DNA from: an uncultured Siphonobacter sp.
Lineage (GTDB): Bacteria; Bacteroidota; Bacteroidia; Cytophagales; Spirosomataceae
Assembly (NCBI GenBank): GCA_913774715.1
Contig: CAJYHS010000069.1
Span: forward strand, 1 to 54,381
Reading direction: 5' to 3'
DNA: 54,381 bases
This document shows positions 36,468-45,476 of this stretch, piece after piece. The notes below the pieces were generated by a model, which did not search any database, was not told where the DNA came from, and saw only the letters and a program-made list of their open reading frames with translations. Made by a program: the position numbers and the translations under genes. Each line of letters opens with the position of its first letter. Position 1 is the first letter of the stretch.

Positions 36468-37352
36468 CTAGTAAAGTTTATCGACGGATGATCGTAAGTA
36501 ACGTTCAACGGATTGTAAAGTACTTACGAATCCTATAAACATCCCGATTACTGCTAGTACCACTGCCAAAATTCCCAGTTTCTCCCAATCTCCAATGAGA
36601 AGGTGGGTTTCAGGAACGTATTTGAAGCCCAGGTTAATGATAGAGGCTAATAAGCCACAGGCAAAAACGGCACTAAGTAAACCCTGAACCAGACCACGAT
36701 ACAGGAAAGGTTTACGAATGAAACCATTTGTTGCTCCTACCAGCTGCATACTGCGAATCGTAAAACGTTGTGAGTATAGAGCGAGCTTTATCGTATTGTT
36801 AACCAGTACGACAATAATGATCAGCAATAAAACTACGAATGCCGAAAGAACCATGTAGATTTTGGCGATATTTTTATTAACCTCATCTACAAAATTTTCA
36901 ACGTAGGTCGCTTCAAAAACGCCAGGAATTTTCTGTAAATCCTGCTTGATTTGTTTGAGGCCACTTTCCGAAAAGTAATCTTCCTGGATCTTAATAAAAA
37001 CACCATCCCGAAGAGGATTTTCTCCCAAAAACTCCTTAAAGTTTTCTCCCGTATCTTTAATGAATTTATCCGCAGCTTCTTCTTTGGAAATAAAGGTTAC
37101 CTGTGATTTACCGTCTTTTTTTGCTACGTAAGGTTTTGCCAGAATCTGATTACGAATACCTTCAGACTGTTCAGCCGTGAGGTCTTTATTGAGGTAAACC
37201 TGGACTTCGATATTCTGCTTTACTACTTCTGATAGTTTTCGGCCCATTAAGGTGAGCAAGCCACACAAGCCAATGATAAACAAGGCAATGGTTAAGCTAA
37301 CCGTGATGGTCAGGTTAGGTAAATACTTTTTACGTTGTTTTTCTGTGGCCAT
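36468..37352 (-). CDS. ftsX: Cell-division ABC-type permease FtsX
   Basis: FtsX pairs with the ATPase FtsE to activate peptidoglycan hydrolases at the septum. The protein has a short cytoplasmic N-terminus, a first membrane segment (about 16-35 from the chosen start), a periplasmic domain of about 130 residues, and three more membrane segments. The SQRFTIRSMQLVGAT segment before the third is the FtsX/MacB family hallmark. The Met at 37352 is preferred over the Met at 37370, which falls in the terminator stem of the upstream gene. ftsE is not adjacent, as is usual in Bacteroidota. Confidence 0.92.
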   Translation of the reverse strand: MATEKQRKKYLPNLTITVSLTIALFIIGLCGLLTLMGRKLSEVVKQNIEVQVYLNKDLTAEQSEGIRNQILAKPYVAKKDGKSQVTFISKEEAADKFIKDTGENFKEFLGENPLRDGVFIKIQEDYFSESGLKQIKQDLQKIPGVFEATYVENFVDEVNKNIAKIYMVLSAFVVLLLIIIVVLVNNTIKLALYSQRFTIRSMQLVGATNGFIRKPFLYRGLVQGLLSAVFACGLLASIINLGFKYVPETHLLIGDWEKLGILAVVLAVIGMFIGFVSTLQSVERYLRSSVDKLY

Positions 37353-37368
37353 ACGAAACAGTCCTTGC

Positions 37369-37414
37369 AAAAATAGCTGTTTCTCCGTGAGGGAAGCAGC
37401 CTCTTGCTATTTTT
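37369..37414 (-). terminator. Candidate terminator between the nuclease gene and ftsX
   Basis: A 9-bp perfect outer stem (37369-37377 with 37406-37414) encloses an imperfect inner hairpin, and the minus-strand sequence ends in a T-run. It lies between the DUF151 gene and ftsX and suggests that ftsX starts a separate transcript or is attenuated. Confidence 0.5.
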
Positions 37415-37439
37415 AAGGGTTTTTAACGAACGCTGAAGC

Positions 37440-38024
37440 TTAGTTACGGCGACTTATTTCATCACGAATCTGAGCAGCTTTTTCATATTCCTCATTCGTC
37501 AAAGCCTGATCAAGCATCTTTTGCAAATCTTCCGTTGAATTATCTTTTAACTGATCGGGGAAAGATTTGGCCGCAGAAACCGTTGATGTTTCAGGTTTAT
37601 CGCTTGTAGATCCTTCATTTGCAACGATTCCTGCCTCCGAAAGTAGATTTTCGTAGGTATAAATAGGGACATTGAAACGAAGACCGATGGCAATGGCATC
37701 CGAAGGACGAGCATCGACTACCCGTTCTTTTAACCCATCCGTGCAGACAATCTGAGCGAAGAAGATACCTTCCCGCAAATCAGATATGACAATTTCGGTG
37801 ACTTTATAGTGAAAACCCTGAGCAAACGATTTGAATAAATCGTGCGTCATTGGACGGTTCGGGGTGATTTTCTCGATTTCAATAGCAATTGCCTGAGCTT
37901 CAAACATGCCAATAATGATGGGTAATCGACGATTACCGAACTCTTCACCCAATATCAGAGCAAATGACCCGGTCTGTGATTGACTCGGGGAAAGACCTAA
38001 AATCTCTAACTTGATTTTTTCCAC
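37440..38024 (-). CDS. Bifunctional nuclease family protein (DUF151/BFN) with UVR motif
   Basis: This 194-residue protein has the DUF151 bifunctional-nuclease domain (about 1-135: LILGEEFGNRRLPIIIG, ARPSDAIAIGLRFNVPIY) and a C-terminal UvrB/UvrC-type motif (about 158-190, ALTNEEYEKAAQIRDEI). Plant BFN proteins cleave RNA and single-stranded DNA; bacterial function is poorly defined. The low-complexity Ser/Thr linker at 135-155 joins the two parts. It is the first gene before the ftsX run, separated by a likely terminator. Confidence 0.92.
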   Translation of the reverse strand: MEKIKLEILGLSPSQSQTGSFALILGEEFGNRRLPIIIGMFEAQAIAIEIEKITPNRPMTHDLFKSFAQGFHYKVTEIVISDLREGIFFAQIVCTDGLKERVVDARPSDAIAIGLRFNVPIYTYENLLSEAGIVANEGSTSDKPETSTVSAAKSFPDQLKDNSTEDLQKMLDQALTNEEYEKAAQIRDEISRRN

Positions 38025-38227
38025 TGGTTACGACCTCTATTTAGAAAGGTAGGCAAAAGTAACAAGACCCGCCGAGTTTTGGAAACCAGACCCGCCTTAT
38101 TCCGATTTATAATGCCTTTCAGGAGTTACAAAGGGTGTAACGAAAAGACCATACCAATTGTTCGGATGGTATTTTTGTCAGGATTGTGCAGCTTATGGCC
38201 AAAGAAAAGCTGACAGACTCGTGATTC

Positions 38228-38257
38228 TTGGACTCCATTGATCCGTGATTATCTTCG
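38228..38257 (+). promoter_or_regulatory. Candidate promoter of the small TPR gene
   Basis: A TTG element (38228-38230) lies 19 bases before TATCTTCG (38250-38257), which fits the Bacteroidota -33/-7 arrangement with one mismatch. The start codon follows 55 bases downstream. The rest of 38025-38311 holds no gene. Confidence 0.45.
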
Positions 38258-38311
38258 CATAAAGGTTACTGAAAAGGGTTTACTCGTCAGTTATTTAATT
38301 AATTCAGAGTT

Positions 38312-38632
38312 ATGAACCGTCTGGAGTTATTACTAAATTTTTGTAAAGAAGAACCGAATGATCCTTTCAACTGGTATGCCCTCACGCTGGAATATCAGAA
38401 AACGGACAGTCAGAAAGCGGGCGAAGGTTTTGATAAATTAATTAAAGATTTTCCGGACTATGTCCCAACGTATTACCATGCCGGACAATTCTGGGCGGAG
38501 CAGGAAGAAGAAGATAAAGCCCGGGCGATTTATGAGCAGGGGATTCAGAAAGCAGAACAGGCAAAAGATTTTCACGCGTTGCGAGAACTGAAAGGGGCTT
38601 ATCAACGCTGGGTAGATGAGTGGGATCTGTAG
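38312..38632 (+). CDS. Small tetratricopeptide-repeat protein
   Basis: This acidic 106-residue protein consists of about two and a half TPR units: DPFNWYALTLEYQK, then FDKLIKDFPDYVPTYYHAGQ, then KARAIYEQGIQKA. No signal or membrane segment is visible, so it is cytoplasmic. TPRs mediate protein contacts; the partner is unknown. The gene stands alone and ends at a strong hairpin shared with the convergent oxidoreductase gene. Confidence 0.82.
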   Translation: MNRLELLLNFCKEEPNDPFNWYALTLEYQKTDSQKAGEGFDKLIKDFPDYVPTYYHAGQFWAEQEEEDKARAIYEQGIQKAEQAKDFHALRELKGAYQRWVDEWDL

Positions 38633-38664
38633 ATATTTGTTACTATGAATTAATAAGTATAAAT

Positions 38665-38698
38665 AATAAGGGGCTTCGGTTTTCCGAAGCCCCTTATT
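38665..38698. terminator. Bidirectional intrinsic terminator
   Basis: A perfect 15-bp stem (38665-38679 with 38684-38698) with a TTTT loop lies between the TPR gene and the convergent Gfo/Idh/MocA gene, whose stop is three bases beyond. Confidence 0.88.
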
Positions 38699-38700
38699 GT

Positions 38701-39990
38701 TTATACAGGATAGTTCCATTCTCCCCGGTAATCCCGTCGGAGAAGTTTAGTGGCCTCCTCATCGTTCAGGATTTGTTCTTTCGTTCCGTCCCAGTTAATG
38801 CTTCTGCCTAGCTTGTAGGAAAGCATGCCCAGTAAAGCCATGTTGGTAGAACGCTGACCCGTTTCTATATCACAAACAGGTTTTTTATCACTTTCGATAC
38901 AATCTAGGAAGTTACGCCATAGTCCGGCGATGTTTTGCTGATCGGGTAAGTCTAATTTGGGGTCCTGATGGATTATGGATTTGTTTTTATTACTCGGATA
39001 AAACGTCCAGCCATCGGTCCAGCCCATGTGGAAGGTTCCTTCCGTTCCGTAGAAATAACATCCGACGTTAGCCTTTTCGGCTTCATTCCCGGCAAAAAGC
39101 CGATGTTCCCATTCAACCGTAAAATCATCAAACCTCCAGGCTGCAATCTGGTGATCAGGAGCATCTGTATTATCCTGGCGAATGGCCCGGCCACCCGTGG
39201 AATAAATCTGCTTGGGATGAGGATCTTCACTCCACCACAGAATCTGATCGAGCCAGTGAATACCCCAGTCGCCCAGCTGTCCGTTGGCATAATCAAGAAA
39301 ATGCCGGAACCCTTTCGGATGCATGCTGGAATGATAGTCGGCGAGAGGAGCAGGGCCGCACCAGGCATTCCAGTCCAGCTCTTTGGGAGGTTCCTGAGCG
39401 GACGTTTTCTCACCAGGACCGCCACCATAATGTACAAAAGCCCGGATCATGCCAATTTTTCCGGCTTTTCCTGACTTCAGGAAATCCATGCCGGAAATAT
39501 TATGCGGGGAAACTCGTCGGTGCGTTCCTACCTGTACGACACGATTATGCTTACGAGCGGCATTCACCATCGCCCGTCCTTCCAGAATGGTATGGCTAAT
39601 GGGTTTCTCAACGTACACATGAGCTCCCGATTCGATGGCTGCAATACAGCAAAGCGGATGCCAGTGATCGGGTGTAGCAACAATAACAATTTCGGGTTTT
39701 TCTTTCGCCAGCATTTCGCGGTAATCCCGATATACTTTAGGCTGATCGCTAGTGAGCTTGCTAAGTTCCTGCTGTGCCGATTTAATCTGTCGGGTATCGA
39801 CATCACAGAGAGCTGCCACTTTTGATTGCCCCGCCTGAACCGCACATCGCAGGATATTCATACCCCACCAGCCAGAGCCGATGAGGGCTGTTTTGTATTT
39901 TTCCGTTCGAACGAAAGAGGATAATAAAGGGACGGCCGAAAAGGCCAGGGAAGCCTTGGAGGTGCTTTCCAGAAAAGTTCTTCGGTTCAT
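38701..39990 (-). CDS. Tat-exported Gfo/Idh/MocA-family oxidoreductase
   Basis: This 429-residue NAD(P)-dependent dehydrogenase is preceded by a twin-arginine leader (NRRTFLE, then a hydrophobic stretch to about residue 27). The Rossmann fold begins with the IGSGWWG glycine motif (about 37-43). The family EKPIS motif with the catalytic Lys is present, followed by the GNF-like substrate domain. Members act on sugars, inositols or sugar derivatives; Tat export implies that the cofactor is bound in the cytoplasm before transport. Similar secreted copies are common in Bacteroidota sugar-use loci. The precise substrate is unknown. Confidence 0.88.
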   Translation of the reverse strand: MNRRTFLESTSKASLAFSAVPLLSSFVRTEKYKTALIGSGWWGMNILRCAVQAGQSKVAALCDVDTRQIKSAQQELSKLTSDQPKVYRDYREMLAKEKPEIVIVATPDHWHPLCCIAAIESGAHVYVEKPISHTILEGRAMVNAARKHNRVVQVGTHRRVSPHNISGMDFLKSGKAGKIGMIRAFVHYGGGPGEKTSAQEPPKELDWNAWCGPAPLADYHSSMHPKGFRHFLDYANGQLGDWGIHWLDQILWWSEDPHPKQIYSTGGRAIRQDNTDAPDHQIAAWRFDDFTVEWEHRLFAGNEAEKANVGCYFYGTEGTFHMGWTDGWTFYPSNKNKSIIHQDPKLDLPDQQNIAGLWRNFLDCIESDKKPVCDIETGQRSTNMALLGMLSYKLGRSINWDGTKEQILNDEEATKLLRRDYRGEWNYPV

Positions 39991-40057
39991 AGAGGTTTAT
40001 CATCTGCCTCCGGGAATTAACCCGAAGGCGTGTAGAGGAACCGAAAGATACAAAACC

Positions 40058-40882
40058 TCAGGAGATCTGCTGGATTAATCCAATAAAGAGTTTCGTTAGA
40101 TAAGGCTCAGCCTGAGCAGCAGCAGCCAGAATTTCTTCAAATTTCGCTTCTTTTAATGTTTCAGGAAAACATAAATCGGTGATAACGGAACAGGCAAACA
40201 CATTCATTCCAAGCTGACGAGCTACAATTACTTCGGGAATGGTACTCATGCCAACGGCATCGGTGCCGAGTTGACGCAGTAAACGATATTCGGCTTTAGT
40301 TTCCAGTTGTGGCCCTTGAACGCTTGTATATATACCCGAATGAGCTGGGAGTCCCATGGCTTTCAAAATGTCTTTCGCCTGAGAAATCAGCTGAAGATTA
40401 TACGGTTGACTCATGTCAGGAAAACGCGGGCCAAAGGAGGCTGGATTTTTACCTCGCAATGGGCTTTCGGGTAAAAACAACGCAATATGATCTTCAATGA
40501 TCATTAGATCGCTGATGTTAAATTCAGGATTTAGTCCTCCCGCAGCGTTGGAAACAAACAGATGTTTTACGCCCAGTGAATGCAATACCCGAACGGGAAA
40601 GGTAACTTCCTGCATGGAATACCCTTCGTAATAATGAAAGCGACCTTGTAAACAGATAACCGACTTTCCGCCCAAAGTACCCAGTAATAACTTGCCCGAA
40701 TGCGTCTCAACCGTAGAGATGGGAAAATGAGGAAGACTCTGATAGGGAATTTCACAGAGAACCTCTATTTCCTGAGCCAGTTGCCCAAGCCCGGTTCCTA
40801 AAATGAGCCCGATTTCTGCTTTAAAATCGGGTAGCTGATTGTGAATAGCGTCGCTAGTTTCGCGAATGATTTCTGAAGTCAT
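40058..40882 (-). CDS. punA: Purine nucleoside phosphorylase (class II trimeric type)
   Basis: PNP cleaves inosine and guanosine with phosphate to free base and ribose-1-phosphate in purine salvage. The protein has the phosphate-binding GTGLGQLA loop near residue 28, the HSGKLLLG and [10 protein letters not shown] segments, the VSNAAGGLN purine-site motif, and the late VITDL segment. All are typical of the trimeric class. The frame runs to a Met at 40921, but the Met at 40882 gives the usual 274-residue length. It is 67 bases from the oxidoreductase gene and divergent from the nuclease gene. Confidence 0.93.
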   Translation of the reverse strand: MTSEIIRETSDAIHNQLPDFKAEIGLILGTGLGQLAQEIEVLCEIPYQSLPHFPISTVETHSGKLLLGTLGGKSVICLQGRFHYYEGYSMQEVTFPVRVLHSLGVKHLFVSNAAGGLNPEFNISDLMIIEDHIALFLPESPLRGKNPASFGPRFPDMSQPYNLQLISQAKDILKAMGLPAHSGIYTSVQGPQLETKAEYRLLRQLGTDAVGMSTIPEVIVARQLGMNVFACSVITDLCFPETLKEAKFEEILAAAAQAEPYLTKLFIGLIQQIS

Positions 40883-41043
40883 AACCTTAAGATCGGAAGC
40901 ACGAAGATAGATCGTGAGCAAGAAATTGGAACAAAAAGGTATAAATCGGATTGAAAACTGTAATCAGACAGCTATAAACTGAACTCGTTTGACAAAAACG
41001 AGTCATCTTTACACACTTATATTGTTCATTAGATTTAGTTGAA

Positions 41044-42030
41044 ATGGCACGTACCAGAGGGATGCGTAATAACCGCTTTGTATTTATTATTTTTCTAGTA
41101 GGCATCGGTCTGATCCTCCGATATTGTAACCAACCGCATCCATTTGAGGTAATCAAAGGGGATTTGTATGAAATAGTGGGCATGAAACGGCCGCCAGAAA
41201 CGCGTCCGGTTGATACCAGCAGGGAGACAACTCCGAAACGAGAGAAAGGCAAGAAGGATAGGTATGATTCAGAAGCCTCAGATGATCAGGAAGAGCGTGG
41301 TACGCAGAGCCCGAATGCAGAAGCGAACAGTAGCTCTACGCTGGGTTCGATGGATGAATACCTGCCCGCCTATAACAAGAACGATCAGATTATTAGAAGG
41401 AGAGGTTATGTTCTTGATTATCAGGAAGAATATGAGCAGGCCTCCTGGGTAGTTCATTTATTACTAAACAAGAAAGGTAATGCGAAGCGAGCCAATAATT
41501 TCCAGCCCGATCCGATGGTGAAGACCAAAACAGCCCTGCCCAATGATTATACAAATACGGGCTATGACCGCGGTCACCTGGCTCCGGCGGGCGATTTTAA
41601 TTACGATCAGGAGCTGAAGGATGAAAGCTTTTACATGAGTAACATGTCCCCGCAATTGCATGAGCTGAACACCGGAATCTGGAATAATATTGAACAGAAG
41701 GTGAGAAGCTGGAGTAAAAAACGAGGCGATCTTGTGATTGTTACCGGTCCCGTTCTGAAAAAAGGATTACCAACCATTGGGAAGAGTACAAAAATTGCGA
41801 TTCCTGAATATTATTACAAGCTCGTGTACGATCCTCACAAACAGGAAGCTATTGCTTTCTATATTGCTAATAAAGCTTTCGTGAATGTAGTACTTCAGGA
41901 TTTTACGACCTCGATTGATGACGTTGAGAAGAAGACCGGAATTGACTTTTTTGCCAAGTTACCCAAGTCCGTTCAAACGAATATTGAGGCTCAGCACGAC
42001 GTGAAAGCCTGGTTTGGCCGGGGACGTTAG
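41044..42030 (+). CDS. Membrane-anchored DNA/RNA non-specific endonuclease (EndoG/NUC1 family)
   Basis: This 328-residue protein has an N-terminal membrane anchor or signal (about 13-24), a charged low-complexity linker rich in Asp, Glu, Arg and Ser (about 55-105), and a beta-beta-alpha-Me nuclease domain (about 115-325). The catalytic DRGH motif lies in GYDRGHLAPAGD (about 174-185), and the metal-binding Asn is in the NTGIWNNIE segment. It would cut DNA and RNA outside the cytoplasm, for nutrient scavenging or defence. It stands alone between divergent and convergent neighbours. Confidence 0.9.
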   Translation: MARTRGMRNNRFVFIIFLVGIGLILRYCNQPHPFEVIKGDLYEIVGMKRPPETRPVDTSRETTPKREKGKKDRYDSEASDDQEERGTQSPNAEANSSSTLGSMDEYLPAYNKNDQIIRRRGYVLDYQEEYEQASWVVHLLLNKKGNAKRANNFQPDPMVKTKTALPNDYTNTGYDRGHLAPAGDFNYDQELKDESFYMSNMSPQLHELNTGIWNNIEQKVRSWSKKRGDLVIVTGPVLKKGLPTIGKSTKIAIPEYYYKLVYDPHKQEAIAFYIANKAFVNVVLQDFTTSIDDVEKKTGIDFFAKLPKSVQTNIEAQHDVKAWFGRGR

Positions 42031-42047
42031 GGGCTTAAGCTTCTACC

Positions 42048-42088
42048 ATAAAAAATCCCAGTCGATGTATCTGACTGGGATTTTTTAT
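42048..42088. terminator. Bidirectional intrinsic terminator
   Basis: A perfect 16-bp stem (42048-42063 with 42073-42088) with a 9-base loop and A/T-rich ends lies between the nuclease gene and the convergent secreted-protein gene. The right arm touches the stop of the latter. Confidence 0.9.
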
Positions 42089-43368
42089 TAGGTCTTCATT
42101 TTTTTCTTTTTCGCAGCTGGGAAAAGAATGTTATTCAAAATCAGCCGGTATCCCGGTGACGTTGGGTGCAGGTTCAAATCCGTTGGTTCTTCGCCCACTT
42201 CATGGCGGTAATCTTCGGGATCGTGACCGCCATAGAACGTCCAGAAGCCTTTTCCATAGGTTCCGTGAATATAACGAGCTTCGCCTACGGAGCGATTTTC
42301 GCCCAGAATTAGTACTTCCGGTTTGATGTATTCTTTCTTGAACGCAGTCGTCTGGCCCATAAATCCTTTCACAGTCGTGGTATGATTCTGGGTTAGCATG
42401 GTAGGAACGGCATCCCATTTCGCCGAAAATTGAAATAACTGAAAGTAATCATTCGATTCCATCAGCCGACGTTCTTCGGGTTGGCTATCAACGGTTGAAA
42501 ATTCAATCTGATAGGGATCCAGGATGACTTTGAAATCCTTGAAAGCAAACGTTTTCGAGAAATCCAGTTTTTGGTTAATGGTAGCATCAGCGGGTGTGCC
42601 ATCATAAAAAGGATCAACAAAATCAACGCCGTTGGCCGCCAGAGCTACGTCGTAAGTATCGGTTGCATTACACATCGCGAACATATAACCACCACCCGAA
42701 ACGAATTCCTGAATTTTCTTGGCTACGTTAAACTTCAGTTCTGGAATGGTCGAAAAGCCGTATTTAGCTGCTGCCTGCAATCCTTCCCGTTTCTGGGCCT
42801 GGTAATAGGGGTAATTCCGATGTTGCCAGAACTTACCCATTTGTCCGGTAAAGTCTTCGTGATGCAGGTGTAACCAGTCGTACGTTGGTAACTTGCCACT
42901 CATCACCTCATCATCGTAAACGGTTTCGTAGGGAATTTCGGCATAGGTTAATACCAGCGTTACGGCATCATCCCAGGGCTGATTTACCTTTGGACTGTAC
43001 ACGGCAATCTTCGGAGCTTTTTGAAGCTTTACTACGTCCATGTTCACATCCGGCTGCTGTAATTCCTGACGAATTTGTTGAGCCTGCCCGTCCGAAATTA
43101 CTTCATAACTAATTCCCCGAATAACCAGCTCATTCTGGAATTTCTGATTCTCTGGCACCATGAAACTGCCGCCCCGGTAATTGAGTAGCCACTCGACTTC
43201 GGTCTCATAATTTTTCAAAACCCAGTACGCCAGACCGTAGGCCTTAAGATGGTTTTTCTGGGATTCATCCATCGGAATCAGTATTTGCGAGGCCCGAGCC
43301 GAACCGCAAATCATCCAGAAAAGGATGAACGGAACGATTAGTCGTTTCATTGGTGCAGTAGTTTTCAA
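42088..43368 (-). CDS. Secreted conserved protein of uncertain function
   Basis: This 426-residue protein has an export signal (hydrophobic residues about 9-25, possible cleavage after ARAS) and two alpha/beta-looking halves. The region from about 115 has a KIAVYSPKVNQPWDDAVT segment followed by YDWLHLHHEDF, and later a GGGYMFAMCNATDT segment. This pattern recalls the class-I glutamine-amidotransferase-like or ThuA-like fold, in which a Cys after a glycine-rich turn is the nucleophile. I recall similar Bacteroidota proteins being labelled asparagine synthetase B, but no ATP-pyrophosphatase motif is visible here, so that name should not be used. An alternative start is the Met at residue 7. 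It is divergent from the ABC permease gene. Confidence 0.65.
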   Translation of the reverse strand: MKTTAPMKRLIVPFILFWMICGSARASQILIPMDESQKNHLKAYGLAYWVLKNYETEVEWLLNYRGGSFMVPENQKFQNELVIRGISYEVISDGQAQQIRQELQQPDVNMDVVKLQKAPKIAVYSPKVNQPWDDAVTLVLTYAEIPYETVYDDEVMSGKLPTYDWLHLHHEDFTGQMGKFWQHRNYPYYQAQKREGLQAAAKYGFSTIPELKFNVAKKIQEFVSGGGYMFAMCNATDTYDVALAANGVDFVDPFYDGTPADATINQKLDFSKTFAFKDFKVILDPYQIEFSTVDSQPEERRLMESNDYFQLFQFSAKWDAVPTMLTQNHTTTVKGFMGQTTAFKKEYIKPEVLILGENRSVGEARYIHGTYGKGFWTFYGGHDPEDYRHEVGEEPTDLNLHPTSPGYRLILNNILFPAAKKKKMKT

Positions 43369-43469
43369 ATTCAGGAACGAATTTTGACCTTTAGAGCATA
43401 TATGATCTTCCGATCATGTTCTTGAAAGAATGAATTTACCTGAAATTAGAGATAATCAAGGAGCAATCT

Positions 43470-44708
43470 ATGAATTTGCTTGAAAATACCCGTGAAGGAT
43501 TACGATCCATTCGGGCGAATTTATTACGTACGATTCTTACTTCCCTGATTATCGCCGTCGGGATTAGCAGTCTGGTAGGCATCCTGACCGCCATTGATGG
43601 AATACAGAGTAGTATGGATAACAGTTTTGCCGGACTTGGTGCCAACACGTTCGATATTACTGAAGGCGAACAAATGGGTATTCGCATTGGCGGTCGCCGG
43701 CAAAAGGTTTTTGGGTCGATTTTATACCGCGAAGCCCAGGAGTATAAAGAACGATTTGGCTTTGGAGCTACTGTTTCTCTTTCTACTATGGTAACGGGGG
43801 CAGCACAGGTAAAATTTGAAAGTAAAAAAAGTAATCCCAATGTCACGGTGATGGGAATTGACGAGAATTTCTTTGCCGTTAAAAGTTATAAACTTCAGGA
43901 GGGACGAAACCTCACGGCCAACGATGTTTCCATGTCGACGAATGTTGCGATCATGGGTGCCGAAATTGCCACCAATTTATTCGGAACGGGCAAGCCTATT
44001 GGCAAGGATATTACGGTATTAGGGACTAAATTCAGGGTAGTTGGGTTATTGGAACGAAAAGGGAACCTGACGGGTGGAGGAGACGACCGCCGGGTTTATA
44101 TCCCCATCGAAACTGCCCGACAGCTAGCAGGGAATCGGGAATTATCTTTTTCAATTACGACCAGTGTTCCCGGACTTAATCGGATTGAATTATTAATGGG
44201 AGAAGCCCGTGGGTTAATGCGACAGATTCGTCGTGATCCGACGACGCAGGAGGATTCCTTTCAGATAGAACGGGCAGATGCCGTGGCAGAGAACTTTAAA
44301 GAGGCAAGTTCGAAACTGAAATACGGCGGTTTTGGCATTGGCATTATTACCTTATTAGGAGCCAGTATTGCTTTGATGAACATCATGCTGGTTTCGGTAA
44401 CGGAACGCACCCAGGAAATCGGTATTCGGAAAGCACTCGGAGCGACGCCTAGCCGCATTCGTCAGCAATTTTTGATTGAAGCCATTGTAATCTGTATTCT
44501 GGGCGGAATTGCCGGATTAATCCTGGCAATGGTCTTTGGTAATGTGGTTTCGCAACTACTTAGTCAGGGTACGGCCAGCTTTATTGTACCCTGGCTATGG
44601 CTGGGAATAGGGATTAGTGTCTGTATTGTGGTGGGATTATTCTCGGGATTTTACCCTGCCTGGAAAGCTTCCCGTCTGGATCCAATTGATGCTTTGCGGT
44701 ACGAATAA
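43470..44708 (+). CDS. MacB/LolC-type ABC transporter permease
   Basis: This 412-residue protein has an N-terminal membrane segment (about 20-40), a large periplasmic MacB_PCD domain (about 45-250), and three C-terminal membrane segments. The FtsX-like ERTQEIGIRKALGATPSRI motif (about 311-329) follows the second membrane segment. Such permeases work as mechanotransducers for export of antibiotics, peptides or lipoproteins with a separate ATPase and membrane-fusion protein, neither of which is adjacent. A purine-rich AGGAG sits eight bases before the ATG, a clear Shine-Dalgarno, unusual among the genes here. Confidence 0.9.
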   Translation: MNLLENTREGLRSIRANLLRTILTSLIIAVGISSLVGILTAIDGIQSSMDNSFAGLGANTFDITEGEQMGIRIGGRRQKVFGSILYREAQEYKERFGFGATVSLSTMVTGAAQVKFESKKSNPNVTVMGIDENFFAVKSYKLQEGRNLTANDVSMSTNVAIMGAEIATNLFGTGKPIGKDITVLGTKFRVVGLLERKGNLTGGGDDRRVYIPIETARQLAGNRELSFSITTSVPGLNRIELLMGEARGLMRQIRRDPTTQEDSFQIERADAVAENFKEASSKLKYGGFGIGIITLLGASIALMNIMLVSVTERTQEIGIRKALGATPSRIRQQFLIEAIVICILGGIAGLILAMVFGNVVSQLLSQGTASFIVPWLWLGIGISVCIVVGLFSGFYPAWKASRLDPIDALRYE

Positions 44709-44769
44709 TATTGAAGAGACTGATTTACAAGAGAGTATATTATAGTAAAAAACTTTTTTAGCCAAGAGC

Positions 44770-44801
44770 TTGCCAAGGAGCATTTGAATGTTGTATACTT
44801 G
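44770..44801 (+). promoter_or_regulatory. Candidate promoter of tRNA-Leu
   Basis: TTG (44770-44772) is followed 21 bases later by TATACTTG (44794-44801), one mismatch from the Bacteroidota -7 box. Position 44825, the tRNA 5' end, is 23 bases further on. Confidence 0.5.
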
Positions 44802-44824
44802 CACTCCCAAACGCGATACGCAAT

Positions 44825-44908
44825 GCCCAGATGGCGGAATCGGTAGACGCGATGGTCTCAAACACCATTGCCTTCACGGGCATGCCGGTTCGACTCCGGC
44901 TCTGGGTA
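44825..44908 (+). tRNA. tRNA-Leu (anticodon CAA)
   Basis: The 84-base cloverleaf has an acceptor stem of 44825-44831 with 44901-44907 (first pair G-T) and discriminator A at 44908. The anticodon loop CTCAAAC sits on an ATGGT/ACCAT stem, which puts CAA at the anticodon for UUG codons. A long variable arm (TGCC...GGCA), as expected for leucine, precedes a standard GCCGG/CCGGC T-arm with TTCGACT. CCA is not encoded. Confidence 0.93.
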
Positions 44909-44914
44909 CTGGTC

Positions 44915-44945
44915 ATCCCCCTTGGTTTTCCGAGGGGGATTTTTT
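44915..44945 (+). terminator. Intrinsic terminator of tRNA-Leu
   Basis: An 11-bp GC-rich stem with one G-T pair (44915-44925 with 44930-44940) and a TTTT loop is followed directly by six T, seven bases past the tRNA end. Confidence 0.9.
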
Positions 44946-45089
44946 GTTTACACTTAAATCTTACGAAGTTTACTTTTTAGCTTTCTAACAATAGGATTTA
45001 GCATCGATTTACCACTTTTGTAACTAGTGCTTTTGGTTAACGATCCTTCATTATAAAGAAAGAGTTTTTTCTCACCGCTTTCCTAATAC

Positions 45090-45476
45090 ATGAACACAAA
45101 AGCACTAATGATGGTAAGTGATGTTGTGATGGGATTCGTTGGATTACTTTTCTCTCTCTTTCCTCAGGAGTTATTGGCTATATCCAACTGAAAGGTGCTT
45201 CTATTATACTATTACAAATATTGAGGCACTCTACTTTAGTTATGCAATGGTGAACTGGACCGCTAAAGCGAATCTTATAGGCGGAATTTACAGCAGACCC
45301 ATTTCTCTGGGCATTTCGCTCACTTCGTCCTTGGAGGACTGGCGTTGGATAAGCTGGCATTTCAAGTCCATTCCCAGCCCTTGTTATTCATAGCGGGAGC
45401 CATATACTCTCTCTTTTCCACCCTATTTGGCTATGTTTTCTTTATGCATTATATACGATCTGCCACTCCCGAGTAG
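45090..45476 (+). pseudogene. Decayed small membrane-protein gene with several frameshifts
   Basis: Reading three frames in turn gives one coherent protein of about 128 residues with four hydrophobic segments. Frame 1 from the ATG at 45090 reads MNTKALMMVSDVVMG on to ELLAISN, then stops. Frame 3 gives LKGASIILLQIL. The next frame gives ALYFSYAMVNW to GGIYSRPISLG. A final frame gives HFAHFVLGGLALDKLAF on to the TAG at 45474. The total length is divisible by three, so about three small indels cancel. The NLIGGIYSRP and NF/HFAHF pattern matches a small membrane-protein family I recall from Bacteroidota, without a known function. Either the gene is dead or the assembly is poor here. Confidence 0.75.

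Noticed and set aside
44788-44988. Open frame across the tRNA-Leu
   Set aside because: It is fully explained by the tRNA and its terminator.
45139-45393. Open frame of 84 residues after the tRNA as an intact gene
   Set aside because: It covers only the middle frame of the frameshifted membrane-protein remnant; the hydrophobic family pattern continues in other frames on both sides.
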